64,000 nucleotides of DNA from Leisingera sp. ANG-M1 (GTDB taxonomy: Bacteria > Pseudomonadota > Alphaproteobacteria > Rhodobacterales > Rhodobacteraceae), in contig NZ_JWLC01000006.1 of assembly GCF_000813745.1 (NCBI RefSeq), forward strand, positions 62,001-126,000. Reading direction: 5' to 3'. Both the position numbers and the translations under genes were made by a program. Position 1 is the first letter of the stretch, and the number at the start of each line of letters is the position of its first letter. The notes under the pieces were generated by a model that was not told where the DNA came from, searched no databases, and saw only the letters and a program-made list of their open reading frames with translations. Shown here piece after piece: positions 39,407 to 47,831 of this stretch.

Positions 39407-39763
39407 CAGGCTGTCTGCCGCCAGAATTCCGGAGCCTCCGGCCTGGAACTGGCTGTGCGCCATTGCACCCGGCTGACCTTCCCGGACGAAGACGGCATTC
39501 CGGCTAACGATGGGCCTGCCGGTATGCTGACCGCATTTGGCCCCGGCGAGGACGCTTTGCAGGAGGAAGGCCGCGGTGCTTATCTATTTGATACAGGGCT
39601 GGACAGTACCAGCCGGACTTCGGCAGCCGCGCCGCCGGATCGGACAGCGCAAAGGCTTCAAGCTATGACAGATGCTGCCTGGGCTGAGCCGGCTGCCAGC
39701 AGCCTATTCAGAGCGCTCTATCCGCTGTGCAAGGAAAACCGGACCGGGAACTCCGGCCACTGA
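39407..39763 (+). pseudogene. possible decayed coding fragment
   Basis: This frame reads through about 119 codons without a stop. It has a natural-looking composition (LTFPDEDGIPANDGPAG, GYL-like AYLFDTGLD), yet it has no start codon with a ribosome-binding site and ends before any domain is complete. It may be the remnant of a gene cut off by deletion. It could also be chance in high-GC DNA; confidence is low. Confidence 0.25.
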
Positions 39764-39920
39764 CGGAAGCTGCGATGCCCCTTGCTGATCAAATTAAGGT
39801 TATGACCAGCGGCCGCCTCTGCTGCTTTGCAGCATCAAATACGCCGGGATGACCGAATTCGTACAGCTTGGGACGGTTCTGGCGGTTGACTCCTGCGCAC
39901 CCCCTGAGACACCCTGTCAA

Positions 39921-39938
39921 TTGCTGCACGTGCAGCAA
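39921..39938 (+). promoter_or_regulatory. 18-base palindrome, candidate PhaR operator of phaA
   Basis: TTGCTGCACGTGCAGCAA is a perfect palindrome containing CTGC-N4-GCAG, close to the CTGC-N3-GCAG type reported for the PHB regulator PhaR. It lies 114 bases before the phaA start. Confidence 0.6.
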
Positions 39939-40052
39939 TAGATTATGTCGGTACCCGGAGGATTCGGGAAAGATTCTTGCGCGGCCGATTTCACACCGGC
40001 TAGGCGGGGCTCTCCCGGGAGACCTGAATTGATGGCAGAGGACCAGAAATCA

Positions 40053-41231
40053 ATGACCAATGTTGTAATCGCATCCGCCGCGCGCACCGCCGTCGGCTCC
40101 TTTGGCGGCTCGTTCGCCAATACCCCGGCCCATGACCTGGGCGCCGCGGTGCTGGAAGCCGTGGTGGAGCGTGCCGGTGTGGACAAATCCGAAGTGTCGG
40201 AAACCATCATGGGCCAGGTGCTGACCGCCGCCCAGGGCCAGAACCCGGCCCGCCAGGCGCACATCAACGCCGGCCTGCCGCAGGAAAGCGCTGCTTGGGG
40301 CATCAACCAGGTTTGCGGCTCGGGCCTGCGCGCCGTGGCACTGGCTGCTCAGCACATCCAGCTGGGTGACGCCTCCATCGTTGCCGCCGGCGGCCAGGAA
40401 AACATGACCCTGTCCCCCCATGCCGCGCATCTGCGTGCCGGCCACAAGATGGGCGACCTGAAGTACATCGACACCATGATCCGCGACGGCCTGTGGGACG
40501 CGTTCAACGGCTACCACATGGGTCAGACCGCCGAGAACGTGGCCAACCAGTGGCAGATCTCCCGCGACATGCAGGACGAGTTTGCTGTTGCGTCGCAGAA
40601 CAAGGCGGAAGCCGCGCAAAAGGCTGGCAAATTTGCCGATGAGATCACCCCGTTTGTGGTCAAGCACCGCAAGGGCGACATCACCGTGGATGCGGATGAA
40701 TACATCCGTCACGGCGCCACCATGGAAGCGATGCAGAAACTGCGCCCGGCCTTCGTGCGCGACGGCGGCACTGTGACCGCAGCCAACGCCTCGGGCCTGA
40801 ACGACGGCGCCGCTGCCACCCTTCTGATGAGCGCCGATGAAGCCGAGCGCCGCGGCATCGAGCCGCTGGCCCGCATTGCTTCCTACGCCACTGCCGGCCT
40901 GGATCCGTCGATCATGGGCGTCGGCCCGGTCTATGCATCGCGCAAGGCGCTGGAGAAAGCCGGCTGGTCCGTGGGCGACCTGGACCTGGTCGAAGCCAAC
41001 GAAGCCTTTGCCGCCCAGGCTTGTGCTGTGAACAAGGACATGGGCTGGGATCCGTCGATTGTGAACGTGAACGGCGGCGCCATTGCCATCGGCCACCCGA
41101 TCGGCGCCTCCGGCTGCCGGGTTCTGAACACCCTGCTGTTCGAAATGAAGCGCAGCGGCGCCAAGAAAGGCCTTGCCACCCTGTGCATCGGCGGCGGCAT
41201 GGGCGTCGCCATGTGTGTCGAGCGCCCATAA
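40053..41231 (+). CDS. phaA: acetyl-CoA C-acetyltransferase
   Basis: Beta-ketothiolase condensing two acetyl-CoA to acetoacetyl-CoA for polyhydroxybutyrate synthesis (reversible). The 392 residues have the acyl-accepting cysteine in [32 protein letters not shown] with the active-site His, and [13 protein letters not shown] with the second catalytic Cys. The ATG at 40053 gives the standard N-terminus [18 protein letters not shown]. The frame is open upstream but without family similarity. phaB follows. Confidence 0.96.
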   Translation: MTNVVIASAARTAVGSFGGSFANTPAHDLGAAVLEAVVERAGVDKSEVSETIMGQVLTAAQGQNPARQAHINAGLPQESAAWGINQVCGSGLRAVALAAQHIQLGDASIVAAGGQENMTLSPHAAHLRAGHKMGDLKYIDTMIRDGLWDAFNGYHMGQTAENVANQWQISRDMQDEFAVASQNKAEAAQKAGKFADEITPFVVKHRKGDITVDADEYIRHGATMEAMQKLRPAFVRDGGTVTAANASGLNDGAAATLLMSADEAERRGIEPLARIASYATAGLDPSIMGVGPVYASRKALEKAGWSVGDLDLVEANEAFAAQACAVNKDMGWDPSIVNVNGGAIAIGHPIGASGCRVLNTLLFEMKRSGAKKGLATLCIGGGMGVAMCVERP

Positions 41232-41256
41232 AACCAGCAACACACCGTTAAATGAG

Positions 41257-41286
41257 AAGGACGCCCCCCGGGCGTCCTTTTTCTTT
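41257..41286 (+). terminator. intrinsic terminator between phaA and phaB
   Basis: AAGGACGCCC/GGGCGTCCTT with a CCC loop and a long T-rich tail. Its presence means phaB probably also has its own promoter. Confidence 0.85.
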
Positions 41287-41342
41287 TACATGGGCAGCCT
41301 ATACTGCAGGTGCGACAATTTTTTCGCGGCAACGCAGAAATT

Positions 41343-41363
41343 TGCTGCGCAATATTGTTGCGC
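41343..41363 (+). promoter_or_regulatory. TTGC/GCAA-rich candidate PhaR site before phaB
   Basis: TTGCTGCGCAATATTGTTGCGC-like sequence with two TTGC half-sites lies 58 bases before the phaB start. ATATTGTTGCGC is repeated exactly before mcl2. Confidence 0.4.
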
Positions 41364-41420
41364 TCACTAATTGGAATCTGTAGCAAGATTACCAAGAGAC
41401 TATGACTGGAGGATTCTTGA

Positions 41421-42143
41421 ATGGCACGTACTGCACTCGTCACCGGCGGCTCCCGCGGCATCGGCGCAGCAATTTCCCAGGCGCTGCAGGCGCAAGGCTG
41501 CACTGTGGCAGCAACCTATGCCGGCAATGACGAAGCCGCGGCAAAGTTTACCGAGGAAACCGGTATCAAGACCTATAAGTGGAATGTGGGCAGCTACGAG
41601 GAAAGCGCTGCAGGCATCGCCAAGGTCGAAGAGGAACTGGGTCCGATCGACATCGTGGTGGCCAATGCCGGCATCACCCGCGACGCGCCGTTCCACAAGA
41701 TGACGCCCGAGCAGTGGCAGCAGGTGATCGACACCAACCTGACCGGCGTGTTCAACACCGTGCACCCGATCTGGCCCGGCATGCGCGAGCGCAAGTTCGG
41801 CCGCGTCATCGTGATCTCCTCGATCAACGGCCAGAAGGGCCAGTTCGCCCAGGTGAACTATGCCGCCACCAAAGCCGGCGATCTGGGCATCGTGAAATCT
41901 CTGGCCCAGGAAGGCGCCCGCGCAGGCATCACCGCCAACGCCGTCTGCCCCGGCTATATCGCCACCGAGATGGTGATGGCGGTTCCGGAGAAAGTGCGCG
42001 AATCGATCATCGGCCAGATCCCGGCCGGCCGTCTGGGCGAGCCGGAAGAGATCGCCCGCTGCGTGGCCTTCCTGGCCTCCGACGACTCGGGCTTCATCAA
42101 CGGCTCGACCATCTCCGCCAACGGCGCGCAGTTCTTCGTCTGA
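41421..42143 (+). CDS. phaB: acetoacetyl-CoA reductase
   Basis: NADPH-dependent short-chain dehydrogenase making (R)-3-hydroxybutyryl-CoA, the monomer for PHB. The 240 residues start ARTALVTGGSRGIGAAI (cofactor motif), have NAGITRD, the catalytic Ser in VISSINGQKGQ and YAATKAG (Tyr-x3-Lys), and end with the SGFINGSTISANGAQ pattern of PhaB. GGAGG lies 8 bases before the ATG. The PHB synthase is not in the window. Confidence 0.96.
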   Translation: MARTALVTGGSRGIGAAISQALQAQGCTVAATYAGNDEAAAKFTEETGIKTYKWNVGSYEESAAGIAKVEEELGPIDIVVANAGITRDAPFHKMTPEQWQQVIDTNLTGVFNTVHPIWPGMRERKFGRVIVISSINGQKGQFAQVNYAATKAGDLGIVKSLAQEGARAGITANAVCPGYIATEMVMAVPEKVRESIIGQIPAGRLGEPEEIARCVAFLASDDSGFINGSTISANGAQFFV

Positions 42144-42166
42144 TTTTTCGTATCAGCAGAAACGGC

Positions 42167-42196
42167 AAGGGCCGGTCCAGATGGACCGGCCCTTTT
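42167..42196 (+). terminator. intrinsic terminator after phaB
   Basis: AAGGGCCGGTCC, loop AGAT, GGACCGGCCCTTTT: 12-base stem with T-run. Confidence 0.9.
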
Positions 42197-42222
42197 CCTA
42201 TCCCGTAAGGACGTTTGCGCGC

Positions 42223-42372
42223 TCAGGCCCAGCGGGAAACCTTGGGGCGGAGGGCGGGCACATGCCGCTTGCCGAACAGCCAGGTCCACGCCTGTTTCAG
42301 CACCTGCCCGCGTTCGGCATGGGCGCGGGCCATGGCAGTCTTGGTGGCGGCGTCAGCAGTGTATTCCAGCAT
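42223..42372 (-). CDS. 49-residue conserved-looking protein with strong ribosome-binding site
   Basis: MLEYTADAATKTAMARAHAE followed by QVLKQAWTWLFGKRHVPALR: an amphipathic basic small protein, possibly membrane-peripheral through AWTWLFG. A near-perfect AAGGAGG lies 6 bases before the ATG, which is the main evidence for translation. It is divergent from the LysR gene and convergent with phaB. No family recognised. Confidence 0.6.
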   Translation of the reverse strand: MLEYTADAATKTAMARAHAERGQVLKQAWTWLFGKRHVPALRPKVSRWA

Positions 42373-42485
42373 TTCAGGCCTCCTTCCCGGATCAGTATCC
42401 TTTATCTGCATCCAATATGAGGACGTTCCGTCAAGCGGACAAACGAGTCTTTTCCAGGCTTCAGTTAAGGTATACTTATGTGAAG

Positions 42486-43433
42486 ATGACTGACCGCCTG
42501 CCACCCCTCACCGCTTTGCGCGCCTTTGACGCTGCCGCCCGCCACATGTCCTTTGCCAAGGCGGCGGAGGAGCTGAACGTGACCCCGGCCGCGCTGTCCT
42601 TTCAGATCAAATCGCTGGAAGAGCATCTGGGCCAGCCGCTGTTCCGCCGCCTGAACCGGGCGGTGGAGCTGACCGAAGCGGGCAAGACGCTGGCCCCGGG
42701 CGCAGCGGAAGGGTTCGAGACCTTGACGGCAGCCTGGCGGGCCACCCGGCGGCTGCAGGACAACACCACGCTGACGGTGACGGCCGGACCGGGGCTGACA
42801 GCAAAATGGCTTGCGCCGCGGCTGTATGAGTTTGCCCGCGCGCATCCGGAAATCGACCTGCGGTTTTCGGCCACGCTGCGGATCATGGATTTTGTGCGGG
42901 ACGAGGTCGATGTGGCGATCCGCTTTGGCTACGGACCGGATCCAGGGCTGTACGTGCTGCCGGTGCCGCCGGAATGGGTGACGCCGGTGATGTCACCGGA
43001 GCTGGCAGAGCGCTACACCACGCCGGAGAGCCTGATGGAGGCGCCGCTGATCTTCGACGAATCCATCGACTTTCTGGACCCGCCCGTTGATTGGCCCGCC
43101 TGGTTCCGCACGCAAGGCATTGACTTCACCCCGACCCACGGCTCGCATTTCTCGCAGGCCGATCACGCGATTGATGCGGCAGTGGCAGGTGCAGGCGTGG
43201 CACTGGGGCGGCGCGGCATGGCGATCACCGATCTGCATGCAGGGCGGCTGGTGGCGCCTTTCAAAACCGCGATCGAAACCAAGGCGCATTTCCGGTTCCT
43301 CTGTGCGCCGGGGACTGAGACCCGGCCGCAGATCGCAGCGTTCCGCGACTGGTTCATTGCCGAGATCGACAAAACTGCCTACGTCTCGGACGAATTTGAG
43401 ATCATTCCTGTCGAGGACATCCCCCCGCCATGA
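42486..43433 (+). CDS. LysR family transcriptional regulator (GcvA-like)
   Basis: A 315-residue regulator. The N-terminal winged helix-turn-helix (LTALRAFDAAARHMSFAKAA then LNVTPAALSFQIKSLE) and the GcvA-type opening are clear; the rest is a substrate-binding-like effector domain. The start at ATG 42486 follows a GTG at 42480; neither has a strong ribosome-binding site. Its stop overlaps the EamA transporter start by 4 bases, so it may be co-transcribed with that gene and regulate it; ligand unknown. Confidence 0.9.
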   Translation: MTDRLPPLTALRAFDAAARHMSFAKAAEELNVTPAALSFQIKSLEEHLGQPLFRRLNRAVELTEAGKTLAPGAAEGFETLTAAWRATRRLQDNTTLTVTAGPGLTAKWLAPRLYEFARAHPEIDLRFSATLRIMDFVRDEVDVAIRFGYGPDPGLYVLPVPPEWVTPVMSPELAERYTTPESLMEAPLIFDESIDFLDPPVDWPAWFRTQGIDFTPTHGSHFSQADHAIDAAVAGAGVALGRRGMAITDLHAGRLVAPFKTAIETKAHFRFLCAPGTETRPQIAAFRDWFIAEIDKTAYVSDEFEIIPVEDIPPP

Positions 43434-44293
43434 CCAAGACCCGTGCGACCGCCATTGGCTTTATCGCTGTCCTGTTGTGGTCGCTGCTGGCCTTGCTGAC
43501 CGTCGGATCGGAACCGGCGCCTCCGCTGCTGCTGAATGCGCTGTGTTTCAGCATTGGCGGCACGCTGGGGATCATCTGGACCGCAGCCTCGGGCAAGCTG
43601 GGGCAGCTGAAGGACGTGCCGTTCAAGGTTTACGCTTTCGGCACGCTGGGCCTGTTCGGCTATCACGCGCTTTACTTCTCCGCACTGCGGCTGGCGCCCG
43701 CAGCAGAGGCCGGGCTGATCGCCTATCTCTGGCCGCTGCTGATTGTGCTGTTTTCCGGCCTGCTGCCCGGGGAACATCTGAAGGCCGGGCATCTGATCGG
43801 CGCGGGCCTGGGCTTTGCTGGGGCGGCGACGATCATTTCAGGTGGCGGCGGCGGGTTTGAGGCACAGTACCTGCCGGGGTATGGGCTGGCGCTCCTTTGC
43901 GCGCTGACCTGGTCTGGCTATTCGGTGCTGTCGCGGCTTGTGGGCAAGGCGCCGACAAGTTCAGTTGCGGTGTTCTGCCTGACTACAGCTGCGGCGTCCT
44001 GGGGTCTGCATTTTGCACTGGAGGAGACGGTGTGGCCCGCAGGCACTCTGGGCTGGGCCTCTACCCTGCTGCTGGGCCTCGGCCCCGTCGGACTGGCCTT
44101 CTATGTCTGGGACATCGGCGTCAAACAGGGTGACATCCAGATGCTGGGCACCAGTTCCTACGCCGCGCCTTTGCTGTCGACCCTGATCCTGGTACTGGCG
44201 GGGATTGCCGCGGCATCGTGGGGGCTGGCGCTGGCGGCGGCGCTGATCACTGGCGGCGCGCTGATTGCGGCGCGGGCCAGCGCCGCAAAATGA
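43430..44293 (+). CDS. EamA/DMT family exporter
   Basis: A 287-residue inner-membrane protein with ten predicted helices in two EamA repeats, opening RATAIGFIAVLLWSLLALL. The LLWSLLALLTV start and the GYHALYFSALRLAPAAEAGL block resemble the YddG/aromatic amino-acid or metabolite exporters. Substrate unknown. Overlaps the LysR gene. Confidence 0.87.
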   Translation: MTKTRATAIGFIAVLLWSLLALLTVGSEPAPPLLLNALCFSIGGTLGIIWTAASGKLGQLKDVPFKVYAFGTLGLFGYHALYFSALRLAPAAEAGLIAYLWPLLIVLFSGLLPGEHLKAGHLIGAGLGFAGAATIISGGGGGFEAQYLPGYGLALLCALTWSGYSVLSRLVGKAPTSSVAVFCLTTAAASWGLHFALEETVWPAGTLGWASTLLLGLGPVGLAFYVWDIGVKQGDIQMLGTSSYAAPLLSTLILVLAGIAAASWGLALAAALITGGALIAARASAAK

Positions 44294-44303
44294 TCCGGAA
44301 ATG

Positions 44304-44335
44304 AAAAGAGGGCCGCCGCGCCGGGCAGGCCCTCC
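44304..44335 (-). terminator. hairpin downstream of the YdcH-like gene
   Basis: Minus strand: GGAGGGCC ... GGCCCTCTTTTC, a 7-base stem with a long GC loop and T-run. It lies between two convergent genes. Confidence 0.45.
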
Positions 44336-44368
44336 AAAACTTTAGCCGGGCATCCCCGGCGGAACTCT

Positions 44369-44542
44369 TCAGACGGCTTCGGCTGTCAGCCGCGAAATCT
44401 CTTCCTTCAGCTTCAGCTTCTGCTTTTTCATTGTTGCGATTTCCAGATCATCGGTTCCGGGAGATCGTTGGGCCTGTTCCACTTCCATGCTCAGATGCTC
44501 GTGCTTCTTCTTAAGTTCGGTCAGATGCGAGCTGAGGCTCAT
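44369..44542 (-). CDS. YdcH/DUF465 family small coiled-coil protein
   Basis: A 57-residue helical protein (SLSSHLTELKKKHEHLSMEV ... MKKQKLKLKEEISRL), matching the DUF465/YdcH family of short coiled coils, function unknown. AAGGAGG is 6 bases before the ATG at 44542, which fixes the start. Confidence 0.85.
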   Translation of the reverse strand: MSLSSHLTELKKKHEHLSMEVEQAQRSPGTDDLEIATMKKQKLKLKEEISRLTAEAV

Positions 44543-44768
44543 GGCAACCCTCCTTCTTTGAGCTAGATGTGTTTGACAGAAAGAGTGGAGCACAAGTTTT
44601 GGCGTCTGTCACGCTGCAGCCGCACTATTTTTGTCATGAAATTTTCATATCGGCTATGCGCCGCGCAATTTGCCGCAGGCAAGCGCCCCTTATGGCAGAG
44701 TTTTGCTGCTGAAAATCCGCTCTGGTTGAAACTTTTGAAAACCGGCCTTATGGTTGCGCCGGAGCTAA

Positions 44769-45542
44769 TCAGGGCTGTTTCGGCCAGGGCAAGGCAGCCC
44801 CCTCCCGCAGGACCGCGCGGATTTCCGGCCTGTAGCTCTCCCCGTCCTGCTCGTGCCGGATGCCTTCATGCAGAATCAGCGGTGCATGCAGACGGAAGTC
44901 TGCTCTGCCCCCCTTGCGGGCACGCAGAATGACCAGTTCCGCCGCGCGCCCCGCGCGCGGGGCCAGCGGCAGCACCTCGATAGATCCCAGCGCACCTGCA
45001 CAAGCGGTCAGCATGTCCGGCAGCCGGTCCGCCCGCTGGATCATATGCAGATACCCCTTGGGCGCCAAGCGGCGGGCTGCGGCGCTGACCCAATCTGCCA
45101 GCGGAGTCTCCTCCCCCAGCGCAACCCGGCGGCCTGCGTCCTGGGACTGGCTGTGCGCGCCCGCCTTGTAATAGGGCGGATTGGCAATGACGTGGTGGAA
45201 CTGCCGCTGTTTCAGCGCGTCGGGCAGCTCAGAAAGGTCGGCTTCGAAAATTTCGATCTGCCGGCCGTTTTCAGCCCCGTTGCGCCCCGCCAGAGCGGCA
45301 TAGGCGGGCTGAAGCTCGACACCCGTGAGCACCAGCCCCGGCACCCGCGCCGCGGCGCAGAGCAGCGCCTGGCCCGCACCGCAGCCGAGCTCCAGCAGCG
45401 TCTCGCCAGACTTGGCCGGAACTGCGGCCGCCAGCAGCACAGGATCGACCCCGGCGCGGTAGCCGCGCACCGGCTGCCACAGCTGCACCCTGCCGCCCAG
45501 AAAGCCGTTGCAGGTCAGATCGCTGTCCGCGAAACCGCTCAT
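44769..45542 (-). CDS. TrmN6-like SAM-dependent methyltransferase
   Basis: A 257-residue class I methyltransferase of the tRNA1(Val) adenine-37 N6-methyltransferase type. LLELGCGAGQALLCAA is motif I and HVIANPPYYKAG carries the NPPY catalytic motif for N6-adenine methylation. Target RNA is inferred from family only. The ATG overlaps the DUF2007 gene stop by 4 bases. Confidence 0.85.
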   Translation of the reverse strand: MSGFADSDLTCNGFLGGRVQLWQPVRGYRAGVDPVLLAAAVPAKSGETLLELGCGAGQALLCAAARVPGLVLTGVELQPAYAALAGRNGAENGRQIEIFEADLSELPDALKQRQFHHVIANPPYYKAGAHSQSQDAGRRVALGEETPLADWVSAAARRLAPKGYLHMIQRADRLPDMLTACAGALGSIEVLPLAPRAGRAAELVILRARKGGRADFRLHAPLILHEGIRHEQDGESYRPEIRAVLREGAALPWPKQP

Positions 45543-45754
45543 CTTCCCAATGGGATTTCGTTGTCGCGCATCACGATCAGCGCCTCATCGTAATCATCCT
45601 CATGCACCATCAGGCGGCGCGGGAAAATTCCGATCCCGCCTTCCAGGATGCTCATATTTACGTCCATTTGAAAGCAGTCTATATCCTCTCCCTCAAGGAG
45701 GGCGGAGGCAAAGGCCATGATCGTCGGATCGGTGCTGCGCAAAAGCTCTTTCAT
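45539..45754 (-). CDS. DUF2007 family protein
   Basis: A 71-residue protein, MKELLRSTDPTIMAFASALL followed by EGEDIDCFQMDVNMSILEGG and MVHEDDYDEALIV. This matches DUF2007, a small putative signal-transducing domain that looks like a degenerate PII/ferredoxin-like fold. It is coupled to the methyltransferase gene and divergent from the polyprenyl synthase gene. No strong ribosome-binding site is seen. Confidence 0.8.
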   Translation of the reverse strand: MKELLRSTDPTIMAFASALLEGEDIDCFQMDVNMSILEGGIGIFPRRLMVHEDDYDEALIVMRDNEIPLGR

Positions 45755-45811
45755 GAGAACGGATCTAAGGGCAAGGCGCGGGTCTTGTCGAGCCTCGCAG
45801 GCAGGAATGTG

Positions 45812-46810
45812 ATGGACCAAGTGATGACCAGGAAGCCGCACGAAATGCTGGCCGCAACGCTGCAGGAAGAGCTGGAGGCGGTAAACACGCTGATCCGCAC
45901 GCGGATGGCGTCTGAGCACGCACCGCGCATTCCGGAGGTGACCGCGCATCTGGTCGAGGCGGGCGGCAAGCGGCTGCGGCCGATGCTCACGCTGGCGGCG
46001 GCGCGGATGTGCGGCTACGAGGGCGACCATCACCTGAAGCTGGCAGCGACGGTGGAGTTCATCCACACCGCCACCCTGCTGCATGACGATGTGGTCGACG
46101 AAAGCGCCCAGCGGCGCGGCCGTCCCACGGCGAACCTTCTGTGGGACAACAAAAGCTCGGTGCTGGTGGGCGACTACCTCTTTGCCCGCAGCTTCCAATT
46201 GATGGTTGAGACCGGCTCCCTGCGGGTGCTGGACATTCTCGCCAATGCCTCGGCCACCATTGCCGAGGGCGAGGTGCTGCAGATGACCGCGGCCTCGAAC
46301 CTGAAGACCGATGAAGACATCTATCTGCAGGTGGTGCGCGGCAAGACCGCGGCGCTGTTCTCGGCGGCGACCGAGGTGGGCGGGGTGATTGCCGGGGCAC
46401 CTGAGGAGCAAGTGAAGGCGCTGTTTGCCTATGGCGATGCGCTGGGGATTGCCTTCCAGATTGCCGATGACCTGCTGGACTACCAGGGCGACAGCAAGGC
46501 CACCGGCAAGAACGTCGGCGACGATTTCCGCGAGCGCAAGCTGACCCTGCCGGTGATCAAGGCGGTGGCGCAGGCGACGGAGGAGGAGCGCGCCTTCTGG
46601 ATGCGGACCATCGAGAAGGGCAAGCAGGAAGACGGCGACCTGGATCAGGCGCTGGCGCTGATGGCGAAGTACAAGACGCTGGAAGCGACCCGCGAGGACG
46701 CCTACGGCTGGGCCGCCAAGGCGCGGGATGCGCTGGACGCCCTGCCCGATCACGAGATCCGCAGCATGCTGCGCGACCTGGCCGATTACGTGGTGGCGCG
46801 GCTGAACTGA
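45812..46810 (+). CDS. polyprenyl diphosphate synthase (ubiquinone side chain)
   Basis: A 332-residue trans-isoprenyl diphosphate synthase that elongates farnesyl diphosphate with IPP. The two aspartate-rich motifs are LLHDDVVDES and ADDLLDYQGD, with GGKRLRPML before the first. Similar to IspB/SdsA; roseobacters make ubiquinone-10, so decaprenyl is likely but chain length cannot be read. Start at ATG 45812 with AGGA upstream. An R1 repeat follows the stop. Confidence 0.93.
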   Translation: MDQVMTRKPHEMLAATLQEELEAVNTLIRTRMASEHAPRIPEVTAHLVEAGGKRLRPMLTLAAARMCGYEGDHHLKLAATVEFIHTATLLHDDVVDESAQRRGRPTANLLWDNKSSVLVGDYLFARSFQLMVETGSLRVLDILANASATIAEGEVLQMTAASNLKTDEDIYLQVVRGKTAALFSAATEVGGVIAGAPEEQVKALFAYGDALGIAFQIADDLLDYQGDSKATGKNVGDDFRERKLTLPVIKAVAQATEEERAFWMRTIEKGKQEDGDLDQALALMAKYKTLEATREDAYGWAAKARDALDALPDHEIRSMLRDLADYVVARLN

Positions 46811-46817
46811 GGAGCAA

Positions 46818-46876
46818 AGGGGCTTTGCCCCTCGCGCCTGCGGCGCTCACCCCAGAGTATTTTTACAAAGATGAAA
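46818..46876 (+). repeat. R1 terminator-like repeat after polyprenyl synthase gene
   Basis: Hairpin AGGGG-CTTTG-CCCCT, then CGCGCCTGCGGCGC, CACCCCAGAGTATTTTT and ACAAAGATGAAAG. Same order as after mch and after the gene ending at 54666. Confidence 0.65.
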
Positions 46877-46890
46877 GTGCGAGGCGGTTC

Positions 46891-46967
46891 TGCGCCGCGC
46901 GCCAGCGCGGCGTCTGGCCCAACGGCGGGCAAGCATCTTTGATGCGCCGACCCGCGGGCGGGAGCAC
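46891..46967 (+). repeat. R2 palindromic repeat
   Basis: GC palindrome around GCGCGCCAGCGCGG, then a 32-base stretch (46917-46948) identical to 54761-54792 containing the hairpin GCATCTTTGATGC, then CCGCGGGCGGGAGC. Confidence 0.85.
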
Positions 46968-47009
46968 TCGCTGGCTGTCTGTTGCAGCAGTTCAGGACAG
47001 GGCGGCAGT

Positions 47010-47831
47010 TCAGGTCAGAATGGCTGGGCAGCACCACCAATCAGGATGCTCTGCACCAATCTCATAAGCCGCCATATGGGCAGCCTTTTTTGTCGGGTAC
47101 AGCGCAAAGCAGGTGGCGCCGGAGCCGGACATGCGGGCCAGCAGCGCCTGTCGGGAGCTGCGCAAATCAGACAAGGCCCGGTCAATGACCGGCGCCAGAG
47201 CGCGGGCCGAGGCCTCCAGATCATTGCGCTGCTCAGCCAGCCAGGCGGCGCAGTCTTCGGCACCAGTGAAGACGGGAATCTCTTCAGGCATTGGCGGGTT
47301 ATCACGGGAGGCAAGCGCTGCAAACACCGGGCCGGTCGGAACATGCACGCCAGGATTGACCAGCAGCGCGTGCAGCTGAGGCAGCGCAACCGGCTCGACC
47401 CGATCGCCGATCCCTTGCATGCGCGAGGCCTGGGCTGCCATGCAGACCGGAATGTCGGCCCCCAGCGACAACGGCAGTGCGTCTGGAACGGAGGTGCCCC
47501 GCCCTGCAACAGCGGACAGGAAAGCCGCCGCATCTGAAGAGCCGCCGCCGATGCCTGCCCCGTGGGGCAAATGCTTGGTCAAGCTGATCCGGCCGCGCCA
47601 GCCTGCGCCCTCGGCGGCCTTCCAGACCAGGTTCCTTTGATCTGCGGGCACGCCGTCAGCAAAGGGGCCTGAGACCTCCAGCGCCATTTCCAGCCCCGCT
47701 TCCAGCTGCAGGTGGTCCCCGGCATCCGCAAAGACCACCAGCGAATCCAGCAGGTGGTAGCCATCCTCGCGGCGGCCGGTCACATGCAGCGTCAGGTTGA
47801 TCTTGGCAGGCGCAAACGCCTCAACCGCCAT
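47010..47831 (-). CDS. ispE: 4-diphosphocytidyl-2-C-methyl-D-erythritol kinase
   Basis: ATP-dependent kinase of the non-mevalonate (MEP) isoprenoid pathway. The 273 residues are GHMP kinases: APAKINLTLHV at the start, the ATP loop PHGAGIGGGSSDAAAFL, and MSGSGATCFALY at the C-terminus. The start at 47831 gives the conserved N-terminus and overlaps the end of the TPR gene by 11 bases. Together with the neighbouring polyprenyl synthase it forms an isoprenoid supply group. Confidence 0.95.
   Translation of the reverse strand: MAVEAFAPAKINLTLHVTGRREDGYHLLDSLVVFADAGDHLQLEAGLEMALEVSGPFADGVPADQRNLVWKAAEGAGWRGRISLTKHLPHGAGIGGGSSDAAAFLSAVAGRGTSVPDALPLSLGADIPVCMAAQASRMQGIGDRVEPVALPQLHALLVNPGVHVPTGPVFAALASRDNPPMPEEIPVFTGAEDCAAWLAEQRNDLEASARALAPVIDRALSDLRSSRQALLARMSGSGATCFALYPTKKAAHMAAYEIGAEHPDWWCCPAILT

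Larger units (their letters stand above)
39376..40052. other. intergenic region with possible gene remnant and PhaR-like operator
   Basis: About 680 bases between the EAL gene and phaA. The frame 39407-39763 (plus strand) encodes a protein-like stretch around ELAVRHCTRLTFPDEDG and GAYLFDTGLDSTSRTSA but has no proper start or ribosome-binding site. An 18-base palindrome lies at 39921-39938. The remainder shows nothing recognisable. Confidence 0.45.

Noticed and set aside
44639-44932. Plus-strand open frame starting ATGAAATTTTCATATCGG
   Set aside because: No ribosome-binding site and it runs antisense into the TrmN6-like gene; the stretch is more likely promoter DNA.
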